Shown piece after piece: positions 45,513 to 53,585 of a stretch of 64,000 nt of DNA. The translations under genes and the position numbers were made by a program. Every line of letters starts with the position of its first letter. The stretch's first letter is position 1. Below the pieces are notes generated by a model. The model was not told where the DNA came from and did not search any database. It worked only from the letters and a program-made list of their open reading frames with translations. This DNA comes from Flavobacterium filum DSM 17961 (GTDB lineage Bacteria; Bacteroidota; Bacteroidia; Flavobacteriales; Flavobacteriaceae). The DNA lies in contig NZ_AUDM01000010.1 in the NCBI RefSeq assembly GCF_000425465.1, positions 81,551-145,550 on the forward strand. The letters run 5' to 3'.

Positions 45513-46376
45513 TCATTCGTTAATCAATTGAGCTTTAATCATTCTATCATTTCCATACAAATCTTTCCGTAATTCAATATGCTTAAAGCCTAATTTAGAT
45601 AACAATTCAACGGTTTCATTCCCTAAATATTGATTGATTTCAAAGAAAAGCAATCCGTTAGGTACAAGATGAAGCAAAGCCAATTCAGCTATTTTTTGAT
45701 AAAAAACAAGCGGATTTTCATCTGAAACAAAAAGTGCCAAATGCGGTTCATAACCTAAAACATTCGTTTTCATTTCATGCTTTTCTACATGACGCACATA
45801 TGGCGGATTGGAAACAATTATATCAAATTGCTGTTGCAAATTATCAGTTTCTAAAATATTTTTATGCCAAAAATGTACTTCCGTTTCATTTAATTGTGCA
45901 TTTTTCTTTGCCACAAATAAAGCTTCTTCAGAAACGTCTAAAGCATAAATTGTGGAAGATTGTAAATTCTTTTTTAAGGCAATCGGAATACAACCCGTGC
46001 CGGTTCCAATATCGATAATTGTTGGATTTTGGATATTTTTCTGCTTAATTTTGTCTAAAACCCAAGCCACTAATTCCTCCGTTTCCGGTCTGGGAATAAG
46101 CGTAAATTCGTTTACATAAAATCGTAAATCATAAAAAAAAGTTTCACCTAATATATATTGAATTGGTTGTTCTTTTTGTAAAGCTTCCAATACTTTTTCC
46201 CAATGGAAAATATCTTCTGATGGGATTTCTTTTTCCGGATGCAAAGCCAAATCAATTCTTTTTAGCTGATGCAATTTTTCCAATGTCAAATAAAAGAAAC
46301 TTTCAATTTCTTGCGAATCATACAAACCGGAAAGTTGTGTGTGAAAATGAGCTTTTATTTGTTTGAAAGTAGTCAT
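45513..46376 (-). CDS. prmC: Release factor glutamine methyltransferase
   Basis: The 287-residue enzyme methylates the Gln of the GGQ motif in release factors. The helical N-terminal domain (1-75) is followed by the SAM-binding domain with DIGTGTGCI at 122-130 and the catalytic NPPY at 190-193. Both are canonical. The GNAT gene lies three bases upstream, so they are co-transcribed. ribD runs away from this pair. Confidence 0.95.
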   Translation of the reverse strand: MTTFKQIKAHFHTQLSGLYDSQEIESFFYLTLEKLHQLKRIDLALHPEKEIPSEDIFHWEKVLEALQKEQPIQYILGETFFYDLRFYVNEFTLIPRPETEELVAWVLDKIKQKNIQNPTIIDIGTGTGCIPIALKKNLQSSTIYALDVSEEALFVAKKNAQLNETEVHFWHKNILETDNLQQQFDIIVSNPPYVRHVEKHEMKTNVLGYEPHLALFVSDENPLVFYQKIAELALLHLVPNGLLFFEINQYLGNETVELLSKLGFKHIELRKDLYGNDRMIKAQLINE

Positions 46377-46379
46377 ACC

Positions 46380-46859
46380 CTACAAGATTTTAATCATCCA
46401 AACCGGACAAGAAGTATGACCGGTGCATCCCATTGGTTGATCCAAATAATCAAAACCAAATTTCAAATACAGTTTTTGAGCATCTTTCATATACGGCATG
46501 GTTTCTAAATAGCATTTTTCATAACCGACTTGTTTGGCAAAAGTGAGGCACTTTTCCATCATTTCAGCACCTAAACCTAAACCCCGAGCTTCCGGTAAAA
46601 AGTACATTTTTTGCAATTCACAAATAATACCCGCTTCATTTTCTAATTGATGAATTCCTGCTCCACCGATGATTTTACTCTCTTTTTCTACAACAAAATA
46701 ATGACTTTTTGATGTAGAATAAGTTTCAAACATGCAATCCAACGATGCATCGGCATAGGCCGTTCCTACTTTTGGCACATTGTGTTCAATGAGTACATCG
46801 CGAATGACTTGTGCAACAAATGGATTATCAGCAGGTTGAATGGAGCGAATCTGTGTCAT
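46380..46859 (-). CDS. GNAT family N-acetyltransferase
   Basis: The 159-residue protein is one GNAT domain, with the acetyl-CoA loop LPEARGLGLGAEMM near 95 (Q/RxxGxG/A type) and a preceding beta-bulge ELQKMYF. The C-terminus ends in the Cys/His-rich GCTGHTSCPVWM segment that is seen in a subgroup of flavobacterial GNAT proteins. The acceptor is unknown. It is the first gene of a two-gene unit with prmC. Confidence 0.88.
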   Translation of the reverse strand: MTQIRSIQPADNPFVAQVIRDVLIEHNVPKVGTAYADASLDCMFETYSTSKSHYFVVEKESKIIGGAGIHQLENEAGIICELQKMYFLPEARGLGLGAEMMEKCLTFAKQVGYEKCYLETMPYMKDAQKLYLKFGFDYLDQPMGCTGHTSCPVWMIKIL

Positions 46860-46936
46860 AAAATATTTTTATTTTAAGAAGGTAAAAGTAAAACTATTTC
46901 TCCGTTTTTGGGCAAAATGAGTAAATTTGTCCCTCT

Positions 46937-47977
46937 ATGGAAGATGAAAAATTCATGCATCGTTGCCTTCAATTGGCAAAAAACGGTTTGGGAACAACTT
47001 ACCCCAACCCGATGGTTGGAAGCGTGATTGTTTTTGAAGGCAAAATCATCGGAGAAGGTTGGCATCAAAAAGCAGGTGAACCGCATGCGGAAGTAAATGC
47101 CATAAATGCTGTGAAAGACAAATCTTTATTGTCAAAATCCACTATTTATGTGAGTTTAGAGCCTTGCAGTCATTTTGGAAAAACACCACCTTGTAGTGAT
47201 TTAATTGTGCATCAAAAGATTCCTAGAGTAGTGGTTGGAACGGTTGACCCACATGAAAAAGTGGCCGGAAAAGGCATTGAAAAACTCAGAAAATCAGGTG
47301 CTGAAGTAAAAGTTGGGGTGTTAGAAAAAGAATGTTTGGAACTCAATAAACGCTTTTTTACTTTTCATCATTTAAAACGTCCTTATATTATTCTAAAATG
47401 GGCAGAAAGTGCCGATGGATATTTGGCTCCGCTTACTAAAACGGAGAAAAAACCGGTTTGGATTACGAATGTATATTCCCGACAATTGGTACACAAATGG
47501 CGAACTGAAGAACAAGCCATTTTAGTAGGAACAACTACTGTTTTTGAAGACAATCCCAATTTAAATAGCAGAGATTGGTATGGAAATCAGCCGTTAAGAA
47601 TTGTATTGGATAGAAAAGGAAAAATTTCAGATGAGTATGAAGTAAAAAATCAACAACAACCCACGTTGATAATTACGGAAGAAGAAAATCACAAAAACAG
47701 TGAAAATTGTAACTACGAAACCCTTATCTTTGATCATCAACTTGCTGAAAAAATAGTAAATTTACTTTTTGAAAAGGAAATTCAATCTGTAATTATTGAA
47801 GGAGGACGTCAAACGCTTCAAACCTTTATTGACGCTAAATTATGGGATGAAGTGAGAATTTTCAAAGGTGATACTTTATTTCAACAAGGTGTCATAGCTC
47901 CCAAGATTGCTTATAAAACCGTGAAAAAAATGAACTTTTTAACCGATGAACTTTTAATTGGCAGAAGACATGATTAA
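46937..47977 (+). CDS. ribD: Bifunctional riboflavin biosynthesis deaminase/reductase
   Basis: The 346-residue enzyme carries out the second and third steps of riboflavin synthesis. The deaminase domain has zinc ligands His50 (HAEVNAI, with Glu52), Cys77 (EPCSHFG) and Cys86 (PPCSDL). The reductase domain follows from about residue 145 (RPYIILKWAESADGYLA). No FMN riboswitch is visible upstream. A TAAATTTG box lies at 46922-46929, which would make a very short leader. A HAD gene overlaps its 3' end by eight bases. Confidence 0.95.
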   Translation: MEDEKFMHRCLQLAKNGLGTTYPNPMVGSVIVFEGKIIGEGWHQKAGEPHAEVNAINAVKDKSLLSKSTIYVSLEPCSHFGKTPPCSDLIVHQKIPRVVVGTVDPHEKVAGKGIEKLRKSGAEVKVGVLEKECLELNKRFFTFHHLKRPYIILKWAESADGYLAPLTKTEKKPVWITNVYSRQLVHKWRTEEQAILVGTTTVFEDNPNLNSRDWYGNQPLRIVLDRKGKISDEYEVKNQQQPTLIITEEENHKNSENCNYETLIFDHQLAEKIVNLLFEKEIQSVIIEGGRQTLQTFIDAKLWDEVRIFKGDTLFQQGVIAPKIAYKTVKKMNFLTDELLIGRRHD

Positions 47978-48578
47978 TACGATTATTTTTGATTTTGGAG
48001 ATATTTTTATCAACTTAGACAAACCGGGAATTGATAAAGCTTTTCGAGAACTTGGCCTTACGGAATGGCACAACGATTTAAATGAATTAAATCAACTTTT
48101 CGAAATTGGAAAAATTTCTGAACTTGAATTTATCGAAGGTTTTCAGAAACATTTGCCCAATGCATCTATTGAAGATATTCGAAAAGCATGGAACAAAGTT
48201 TTAGGCGATTTTCCAGAATATCGTTTGGACTTTTTGCAAAGTTTAAAAGGAAAATATCGTTTGTTTTTATTATCCAATACCGATAAAATTCATATTGACC
48301 ATTTTGAACACAAAGTAGGAATGTCTTTTTCAAGGGATTTTTATAATTGTTTTGAAAAAGTCTATTTTTCGTATGAAATGGGTGTGCGTAAACCGGATGT
48401 AGAAAGCTTCAAACAAGTAATCAACCGCCATGATTTATCGCCTAAACGAACATTATTTGTGGATGACAAAAAAGAAAATACCGATGCCGCCGCTTCAATA
48501 GGATTGGAAGTTTGGAACTTACAAGTAGGAAAAGAAGACGTTACTGATTTATTTGCCAAAAAAATTATTAATCTGTGA
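47970..48578 (+). CDS. HAD superfamily hydrolase (YihX-like)
   Basis: The ATG at 47970 (MINTIIFDFGDIFINLDKPG) gives 202 residues. Motif I is DFG, in which the usual second Asp is Gly, as in the YihX branch; the nucleophile Asp8 is present. The lysine RKPDVESF near 145 and the FVDDKKENTDAA acidic motif near 167 are intact. It is probably a sugar-phosphate or nucleotide phosphatase; in this position it might remove the phosphate between RibD and the later riboflavin steps, which is conjecture. It overlaps both neighbours. Confidence 0.85.
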   Translation: MINTIIFDFGDIFINLDKPGIDKAFRELGLTEWHNDLNELNQLFEIGKISELEFIEGFQKHLPNASIEDIRKAWNKVLGDFPEYRLDFLQSLKGKYRLFLLSNTDKIHIDHFEHKVGMSFSRDFYNCFEKVYFSYEMGVRKPDVESFKQVINRHDLSPKRTLFVDDKKENTDAAASIGLEVWNLQVGKEDVTDLFAKKIINL

Positions 48579-49435
48579 TTTATATTCTATTGAGTGTTGT
48601 TTTCAACGCTGTTTTATTTGTTATTCTAAAACTTTTTAGCCGTTATTCCATAAATACACTACAAGCATTAGTGGTCAATTATTTTACCGCTTTTGTGATG
48701 GGATTATTTTTTTCCAATCAAGCGTTTCATTATCCTTCTATCGTTGAAAAATCATGGTATCCCGGAAGTTTTTTCTTGGGCTTTTTATTCATCAGTGTGT
48801 TTTACGCCACCGCCATTACATCACAACGAAACGGACTTTCAGTTGCCTCAGTAGCCTCAAAAATGTCAGTAATCATCCCAATCAGTTTTGGCATCGCATT
48901 ATTCGGTGATTCTTTAACCATTTTTAAAGTTATTGGAATCGTGCTGGCGTTACTTGCGGTTTATTTTACTTCCAAAAAAGAAGAAGGAGCTGTAACCGAA
49001 TCTAAAAGTTTGTTGTACCCGCTTTTGGTATTTTTTGGTGCAGGAGCCATCGATACCAGTTTAAAAATATTACAAAATGATTATTTGCCTGAAAATGAGA
49101 TTGCTTTGTTTTCCTCACACACCTTTTTGATGGCTTTTTCGATTGGTATTATATTAATAGGTGTAAACATTTTCAAATTCAACATGAAAATTACCGGTAA
49201 AAATATCCTAGCCGGAATCATATTGGGTATTCCTAATTATTTTTCTTTATATTATTTGGTAAAAATGCTCGACAGTGAAATGTTTGAAAGTTCAACCATA
49301 TTTACTATTCACAATGTTGCCATCGTTATGGTTTCTACTTTGGCAGGAATTTTATTCTTCAAAGAAAAAATTTCAAAAAGAAACGGAATCGGAATTGGCC
49401 TGGCTTTATTAGCAATACTGTTAGTGACCGGATAG
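48575..49435 (+). CDS. EamA/DMT family transporter
   Basis: The 286-residue protein starts at a GTG that overlaps the HAD stop by four bases. It has about ten membrane helices in two repeats (helices near 1-20, 28-50, 62-85, 92-112, 115-130, then 148-165, 180-200, 207-230, 240-262, 268-285). The DMT superfamily moves small metabolites across the inner membrane. The substrate cannot be read from sequence. Confidence 0.85.
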   Translation: MIYILLSVVFNAVLFVILKLFSRYSINTLQALVVNYFTAFVMGLFFSNQAFHYPSIVEKSWYPGSFFLGFLFISVFYATAITSQRNGLSVASVASKMSVIIPISFGIALFGDSLTIFKVIGIVLALLAVYFTSKKEEGAVTESKSLLYPLLVFFGAGAIDTSLKILQNDYLPENEIALFSSHTFLMAFSIGIILIGVNIFKFNMKITGKNILAGIILGIPNYFSLYYLVKMLDSEMFESSTIFTIHNVAIVMVSTLAGILFFKEKISKRNGIGIGLALLAILLVTG

Positions 49436-49436
49436 C

Positions 49437-50051
49437 ATGGAAGAGGCTAAAGATACATATCGCACAATAGCTGAACCTTCAAATGAAGTTTTATTCAAAG
49501 AAAAAAACAGCAAATTTTTTGGTTATGCCTTTCCGATTCAAAAAGAAGAGGAAGTTAAACTTCATTTAGAACAACTCAAAAAGCAACATTTTTCTGCTCG
49601 TCATTGGTGCTATGCTTATCAAATGGGAACAGACAAAATTAGTTATCGAGCCAATGATGATGGTGAACCCAACAATAGTGCCGGTATGCCGATTTACGGA
49701 CAAATTCAATCTTTTGACGTAACCAATGTTTTAATAGTAGTTGTTCGTTATTTTGGTGGAGTAAAATTAGGCGTTGGCGGATTGATTTCTGCTTACAAAA
49801 CGGCAGCACAAATGGCGTTAGAAAATGCAATCATTATTGAAAAAACTATTGATGTACAGTTTCAACTTTTTTTTGAGTATAAAAACATGAATAAAGTGAT
49901 GCGAATTATAAAAGAAAAAAACTTGGAAATCATCCATCAAGAACTGACCGAAAATTGTATTTTGACTATTTCAACTCGAAAAAAAAATGCCGAAAAAGTA
50001 TTCGACATTTTTAGTAATTTATTTGAAGTGGAAATTAAAACGATTGCTTAG
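49437..50051 (+). CDS. YigZ/IMPACT family protein
   Basis: The 204-residue protein has the UPF0029 N-terminal domain (FKEKNSKFFGYAFPI, ARHWCYAYQMG, ANDDGEPNNSAGMPI, VRYFGGVKLGVGGLISAYK) and a C-terminal ferredoxin-like domain. The family is linked to control of translation but its bacterial role is not settled. It begins one base after the transporter stop. Its stop overlaps the convergent thioesterase stop. Confidence 0.93.
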   Translation: MEEAKDTYRTIAEPSNEVLFKEKNSKFFGYAFPIQKEEEVKLHLEQLKKQHFSARHWCYAYQMGTDKISYRANDDGEPNNSAGMPIYGQIQSFDVTNVLIVVVRYFGGVKLGVGGLISAYKTAAQMALENAIIIEKTIDVQFQLFFEYKNMNKVMRIIKEKNLEIIHQELTENCILTISTRKKNAEKVFDIFSNLFEVEIKTIA

Positions 50052-50464
50052 TTTTCGATTTGTTCCATTTTGTGAAGAATAGCCTTAATATTTTCCGGTG
50101 GCAAAGTCGGTTTTCCTGTTTTAATGTCTACAAAAACCAAAACAAAATTTGCAGTTGTTAATAACTCACCATTTTCGTTCTCAATTTTACATTCAAATTC
50201 TATCTTTACTGAGCTTTGATTTTTGAATGTGGTTCTCACCGTCAACAAATCATCATAACGTGCTGGTTTTTTGTAGTTTATATTGATATTAACGATGGGC
50301 AAAGCGATTCCGTTTTCTTCCATACTTTTGTAAGAGATGCCATGATTTCTGAGCCATTCCACTCTACCTATCTCAAAATAAGGCAAATAGTTGCCATGAT
50401 AAACCACTCCCATTTGATCGGTTTCTGAATAACGCACTCTAACTTGTAATTGATGTTCTTTCAT
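50048..50464 (-). CDS. Acyl-CoA thioesterase (YbgC/FadM-like, 4HBT)
   Basis: The 138-residue hot-dog protein has the 4HBT active-site motif RYSETDQMGVVYHGNYLPYFE, with Asp16, and the following EIGRVEWLR. It hydrolyses acyl-CoA or acyl-ACP thioesters. The gene is divergent from dnaA and stands alone on its strand. Confidence 0.92.
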   Translation of the reverse strand: MKEHQLQVRVRYSETDQMGVVYHGNYLPYFEIGRVEWLRNHGISYKSMEENGIALPIVNININYKKPARYDDLLTVRTTFKNQSSVKIEFECKIENENGELLTTANFVLVFVDIKTGKPTLPPENIKAILHKMEQIEN

Positions 50465-50662
50465 ACTTTTCTGTAATATTTTTCTTTAGTAATAGCGAAG
50501 CCCTTAATTGGTCTTTACAATAATATTTTTATAAAATCAATAGTAAATAATTTTTTTTTACACTTTTTTGTTCACATATTTGTTATCCCAAAAGTTGATA
50601 AAGAAACAGTCTGTTTTCTTTGTAAGTTAACCTTTAATAAACAACAATAATTTATAAAAAAT

Positions 50663-52090
50663 ATGAGCAAAACTGCGGAATCGGTATGGGAAAACTGTCT
50701 ATCTTTTATAAAAGACAATATTCAGGAACAAGCCTACAAAACTTGGTTCGAACCGATTAAGTCTGTTGAACTCACGGACAATGCTTTATACATTCAAGTA
50801 CCGAGCAAATTTTTCTATGAATGGTTAGAGGAACACTATGTTAAATTACTAAAAGTGGCCTTAACCAAAGAACTTGGGAAAAATGCAAAGTTACTGTATA
50901 AAATTAAAATGGAAAACACTTATGGCAATAAACAACCGTTTACAGAACAACTGCCAAGTGCTCACAGAAGTCCGGTTAAACCACAAGATGTTGATGCTCC
51001 GTTAAAAAACATCAGTCCTGAACTTAAAAATCCATTTGTAATTCCTGGAATTCGCAATGTTAAAATTGAATCGCAATTAAATGCCAATTACAGTTTTGAC
51101 AATTTTTTAGAAGGTGATTCCAATCGTTTGGCTCGTTCTGCCGGAATGGCGGTAGCAAACAAACCGGGAGGAACTTCTTTCAATCCATTATTGATATTTG
51201 GTGGAGTTGGTTTAGGAAAAACGCACTTAGCTCACGCAATTGGTGTTGAAATCAAAGATAAATATCCAGACAAAACGGTTTTATATATTTCTGCTGAAGT
51301 TTTTACGCAACAATATATTGATTCGGTAAAGAAAAATACACGAAATGATTTCATTCATTTCTATCAATTAATTGATGTGCTAATTATTGACGATGTTCAG
51401 TTTTTATCCGGAAAATCAGGAACACAAGATGTATTCTTCCACATTTTCAATTACTTGCATCAAAATGGCAAACAAGTTATTTTGACTTCTGATAAAGCTC
51501 CGGTTGACATGCAAGATATTGAACAACGTTTATTATCGCGTTTCAAATGGGGATTATCCGCAGAATTACACCAACCTGATTATGAAACACGTATTTCTAT
51601 CTTAAAAAATATTTTATACCGTGACGGTGTAGAAATGCCGGATGAAATTGTGGAATATGTTGCCCGAAATATCAAAACAAATGTTCGTGAGTTAGAAGGA
51701 GCAATTATTTCTTTGATTGCACAATCTTCTTTTAACAAAAAAGAAGTTACATTAGATTTAGCAAAGAGTATTGTGGAGAAATTTGTTAAAAATGTAAAAC
51801 GTGAAATTTCAATTGACTACATTCAAAAAGTAGTTTCAGACTATTTCCAATTAGACGTTGATACCTTACAAAGTAAAACCAGAAAACGTCATGTGGTGCA
51901 AGCCAGACAATTAGCCATGTTTTTTGCAAAGAAATTTACGAAAGCTTCGTTGGCTAATATTGGGTCGCAAATTGGTGACCGCGACCACGCAACCGTTTTA
52001 CATGCTTGCAAAACCGTTGACAATTTAGTAACTACTGATAAGCAATTCAGAAAATTTGTGGATGACATCCATAAAAAACTTTCCTTATAA
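50663..52090 (+). CDS. dnaA: Chromosomal replication initiator protein DnaA
   Basis: The 475-residue protein has the four DnaA domains: an N-terminal domain (1-85, EQAYKTWFEPIKSVEL), a short linker, an AAA+ domain with Walker A GGVGLGKTH near 180-188 and Walker B VLIIDDVQFLSG near 240, and a C-terminal DNA-binding domain with IGDRDHATVLHACKTV near 440. No array of DnaA boxes is seen in the 198 bases upstream, so the origin need not be here. A possible but imperfect promoter (TTG at 50595, TTTCTTTG at 50615) lies upstream. Confidence 0.97.
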   Translation: MSKTAESVWENCLSFIKDNIQEQAYKTWFEPIKSVELTDNALYIQVPSKFFYEWLEEHYVKLLKVALTKELGKNAKLLYKIKMENTYGNKQPFTEQLPSAHRSPVKPQDVDAPLKNISPELKNPFVIPGIRNVKIESQLNANYSFDNFLEGDSNRLARSAGMAVANKPGGTSFNPLLIFGGVGLGKTHLAHAIGVEIKDKYPDKTVLYISAEVFTQQYIDSVKKNTRNDFIHFYQLIDVLIIDDVQFLSGKSGTQDVFFHIFNYLHQNGKQVILTSDKAPVDMQDIEQRLLSRFKWGLSAELHQPDYETRISILKNILYRDGVEMPDEIVEYVARNIKTNVRELEGAIISLIAQSSFNKKEVTLDLAKSIVEKFVKNVKREISIDYIQKVVSDYFQLDVDTLQSKTRKRHVVQARQLAMFFAKKFTKASLANIGSQIGDRDHATVLHACKTVDNLVTTDKQFRKFVDDIHKKLSL

Positions 52091-52096
52091 CATGAT

Positions 52097-52133
52097 GATT
52101 TCAGGATTCTTTCTATTTTTGAATCCTGAAATC
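52097..52133. repeat. Perfect 13-base-pair stem-loop after dnaA
   Basis: GATTTCAGGATTC (52097-52109) pairs exactly with GAATCCTGAAATC (52121-52133) across an 11-base T-rich loop. No T-run follows the right arm, so it is not a standard terminator. It may stabilise or end the dnaA transcript. Confidence 0.7.
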
Positions 52134-52152
52134 GTAATGTAAATTCTACAAT

Positions 52153-52614
52153 ATGCCTGTAAAAATTTTAATGGTCTGTTTAGGTAACATTTGCCGTTCA
52201 CCTTTGGCAGAGGGAATCCTAGCTTCTAAACTTCCTATGGATCAATTTGTTGTTGACTCAGCCGGAACCGGACATTGGCATATTGGTAATCCGCCTGATA
52301 AACGTTCAATTTTTACGGCTCAAAAAAACGGTATTGACATCACGCATCAAAGAGGAAAATTATTTAAAACTTCTTTTTATGATGAGTTTGATTTTATCTA
52401 CGTAATGGATACCAACAATTATGAAGACGTAATTAAAATGGCTCGAAATGATGAAGATAAAAAAAAGGTGCAACTCATTTTAGATGAATTATTTCCGGGC
52501 GAAAATGTGGATGTACCAGACCCTTATCATGGATTTCAAAGTAACTTTGATCAAGTTTATGAAATGTTAGAAGAAGCTTGTGAAAGTATTGCCAATAAGC
52601 TTTTAAAAAAATAA
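52153..52614 (+). CDS. Low-molecular-weight protein tyrosine phosphatase
   Basis: The 153-residue enzyme has the CX5R loop VCLGNICRSPLAEG (Cys9, Arg15) and the general acid in VPDPYHG near 117. Such phosphatases act on tyrosine kinases of polysaccharide export or on other phosphoproteins. It lies 62 bases after dnaA on the same strand. The pairing with dnaA and an RsmI-like gene is common in flavobacteria. Confidence 0.94.
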   Translation: MPVKILMVCLGNICRSPLAEGILASKLPMDQFVVDSAGTGHWHIGNPPDKRSIFTAQKNGIDITHQRGKLFKTSFYDEFDFIYVMDTNNYEDVIKMARNDEDKKKVQLILDELFPGENVDVPDPYHGFQSNFDQVYEMLEEACESIANKLLKK

Positions 52615-52643
52615 TGTAAAAGTTACAAAAACTTTTTCTCATA

Positions 52644-52675
52644 AAACCTGACAGGTTTGAAAACCTGTCAGGTTT
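52644..52675. repeat. Palindromic repeat AAACCTG(A/T)CAGGTTT
   Basis: Two 15-base arms, AAACCTGACAGGTTT (52644-52658) and AAACCTGTCAGGTTT (52661-52675), are perfect inverse complements with a two-base gap. Each arm is itself nearly palindromic. It lies between the phosphatase and methyltransferase genes and could form a hairpin or a cruciform. Confidence 0.85.
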
Positions 52676-52689
52676 CAAATAAAATCAAC

Positions 52690-53412
52690 ATGAAACCCAT
52701 CTCTTTTTTAGGAAAGCTCTATTTAATTCCCACCACTTTAGGTGAAGTGGCTCCAGATGATGTGTTGCCACAAACTGTTAAAAGAGCGATCGATTTTATT
52801 CAAGATTATGTGGTGGAAAATGAAAAAACAGCTCGTCGTTTCATTAAATCGGTCAATCCAGAAAAAGTTCAAGCGAATTTGCGAATCAGTGTTTTAAACA
52901 AGCATACTGAAATTGCTGAACATGCTGCTATGATTCAACCTTGTTTAGATGGCAGAAATGTAGGTTTAATGAGTGAAGCCGGTTGCCCCGGTGTAGCCGA
53001 TCCGGGAGCTGTGATTGTGAAATTAGCTCATGAAAGAGGAATTCAAGTGGTACCGTTGGTTGGACCATCTTCTATCCTACTCGCTTTAATGGGTTCAGGG
53101 ATGAATGGTCAAAGTTTTGCTTTTAATGGTTATCTACCTATTGATAAAGGTGAAAAAAAAGCAATGTTGAAAAATTTGGAACGCTTGTCATTTGAAAAAA
53201 ATCAAGCCCAAATTTTCATAGAAACTCCTTATCGAAACAATAAATTATTGGAAGATATTTTACAATCGTTACAAAATTCTACTCGACTTTGCATTGCAAC
53301 GGATATTACTTTACCAACTGAATACATCAAAACCCTTTCAATAAACGATTGGAAAAAAACAAAGGTCGATTTACACAATCGACCAACAATTTTTATTATC
53401 CAAAAATCGTAA
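52690..53412 (+). CDS. RsmI-like tetrapyrrole-methylase-fold SAM methyltransferase
   Basis: The ATG at 52690 (MKPISFLGKLYLIPTTLGE) gives 240 residues. The core motifs are MSEAGCPGVADPGAVIVKLAHERGI near 100 and VPLVGPSSILLALMGSGMNGQ near 128. These match the family of RsmI, which methylates the ribose of C1402 in 16S rRNA, although this short branch is often listed only as SAM-dependent methyltransferase. Its last 15 codons recur, with synonymous changes, at 54866-54917 beyond the DUF4143 gene. Confidence 0.88.
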   Translation: MKPISFLGKLYLIPTTLGEVAPDDVLPQTVKRAIDFIQDYVVENEKTARRFIKSVNPEKVQANLRISVLNKHTEIAEHAAMIQPCLDGRNVGLMSEAGCPGVADPGAVIVKLAHERGIQVVPLVGPSSILLALMGSGMNGQSFAFNGYLPIDKGEKKAMLKNLERLSFEKNQAQIFIETPYRNNKLLEDILQSLQNSTRLCIATDITLPTEYIKTLSINDWKKTKVDLHNRPTIFIIQKS

Positions 53413-53499
53413 AACACTCTATTTCATTACTTTAATTTAATAAGTCGATAATTTGATTTTAAATTTTTCGACTCTAGAAAATATTTTAATTATAAAATT

Positions 53500-53557
53500 A
53501 TTCGAGTATAAAAGATTAATTTATATTTTTATAAAAATATTCGAATATAAAAGATTA
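53500..53557 (+). promoter_or_regulatory. Tandem ATTCGArTATAAAAGATTA repeat before the DUF4143 gene
   Basis: Two copies (53500-53518 and 53539-53557) differ at one base, with starts 39 bases apart; the similarity continues weakly after each. They end 28 bases before the start codon. They probably carry operator sites or duplicate promoters for the ATPase gene. The remaining 87 bases after the methyltransferase stop are plain AT-rich sequence. Confidence 0.6.
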
Positions 53558-53585
53558 TTTTGTAATTTTACAAAAATTTTCAAAT

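Noticed and set aside
46860..46936. FMN riboswitch upstream of ribD
   Set aside because: The gap is only 77 bases and shows none of the conserved helices of an RFN element.
50465..50662. Possible oriC upstream of dnaA
   Set aside because: The gap is AT-rich, but only two boxes with two mismatches each (near 50570 and 50582) are seen. That is too little to call an origin.
53413..53585. CRISPR-like array before the DUF4143 gene
   Set aside because: Only two copies of a 19-base motif exist, with AT-rich similar spacers and no cas genes anywhere in the window.
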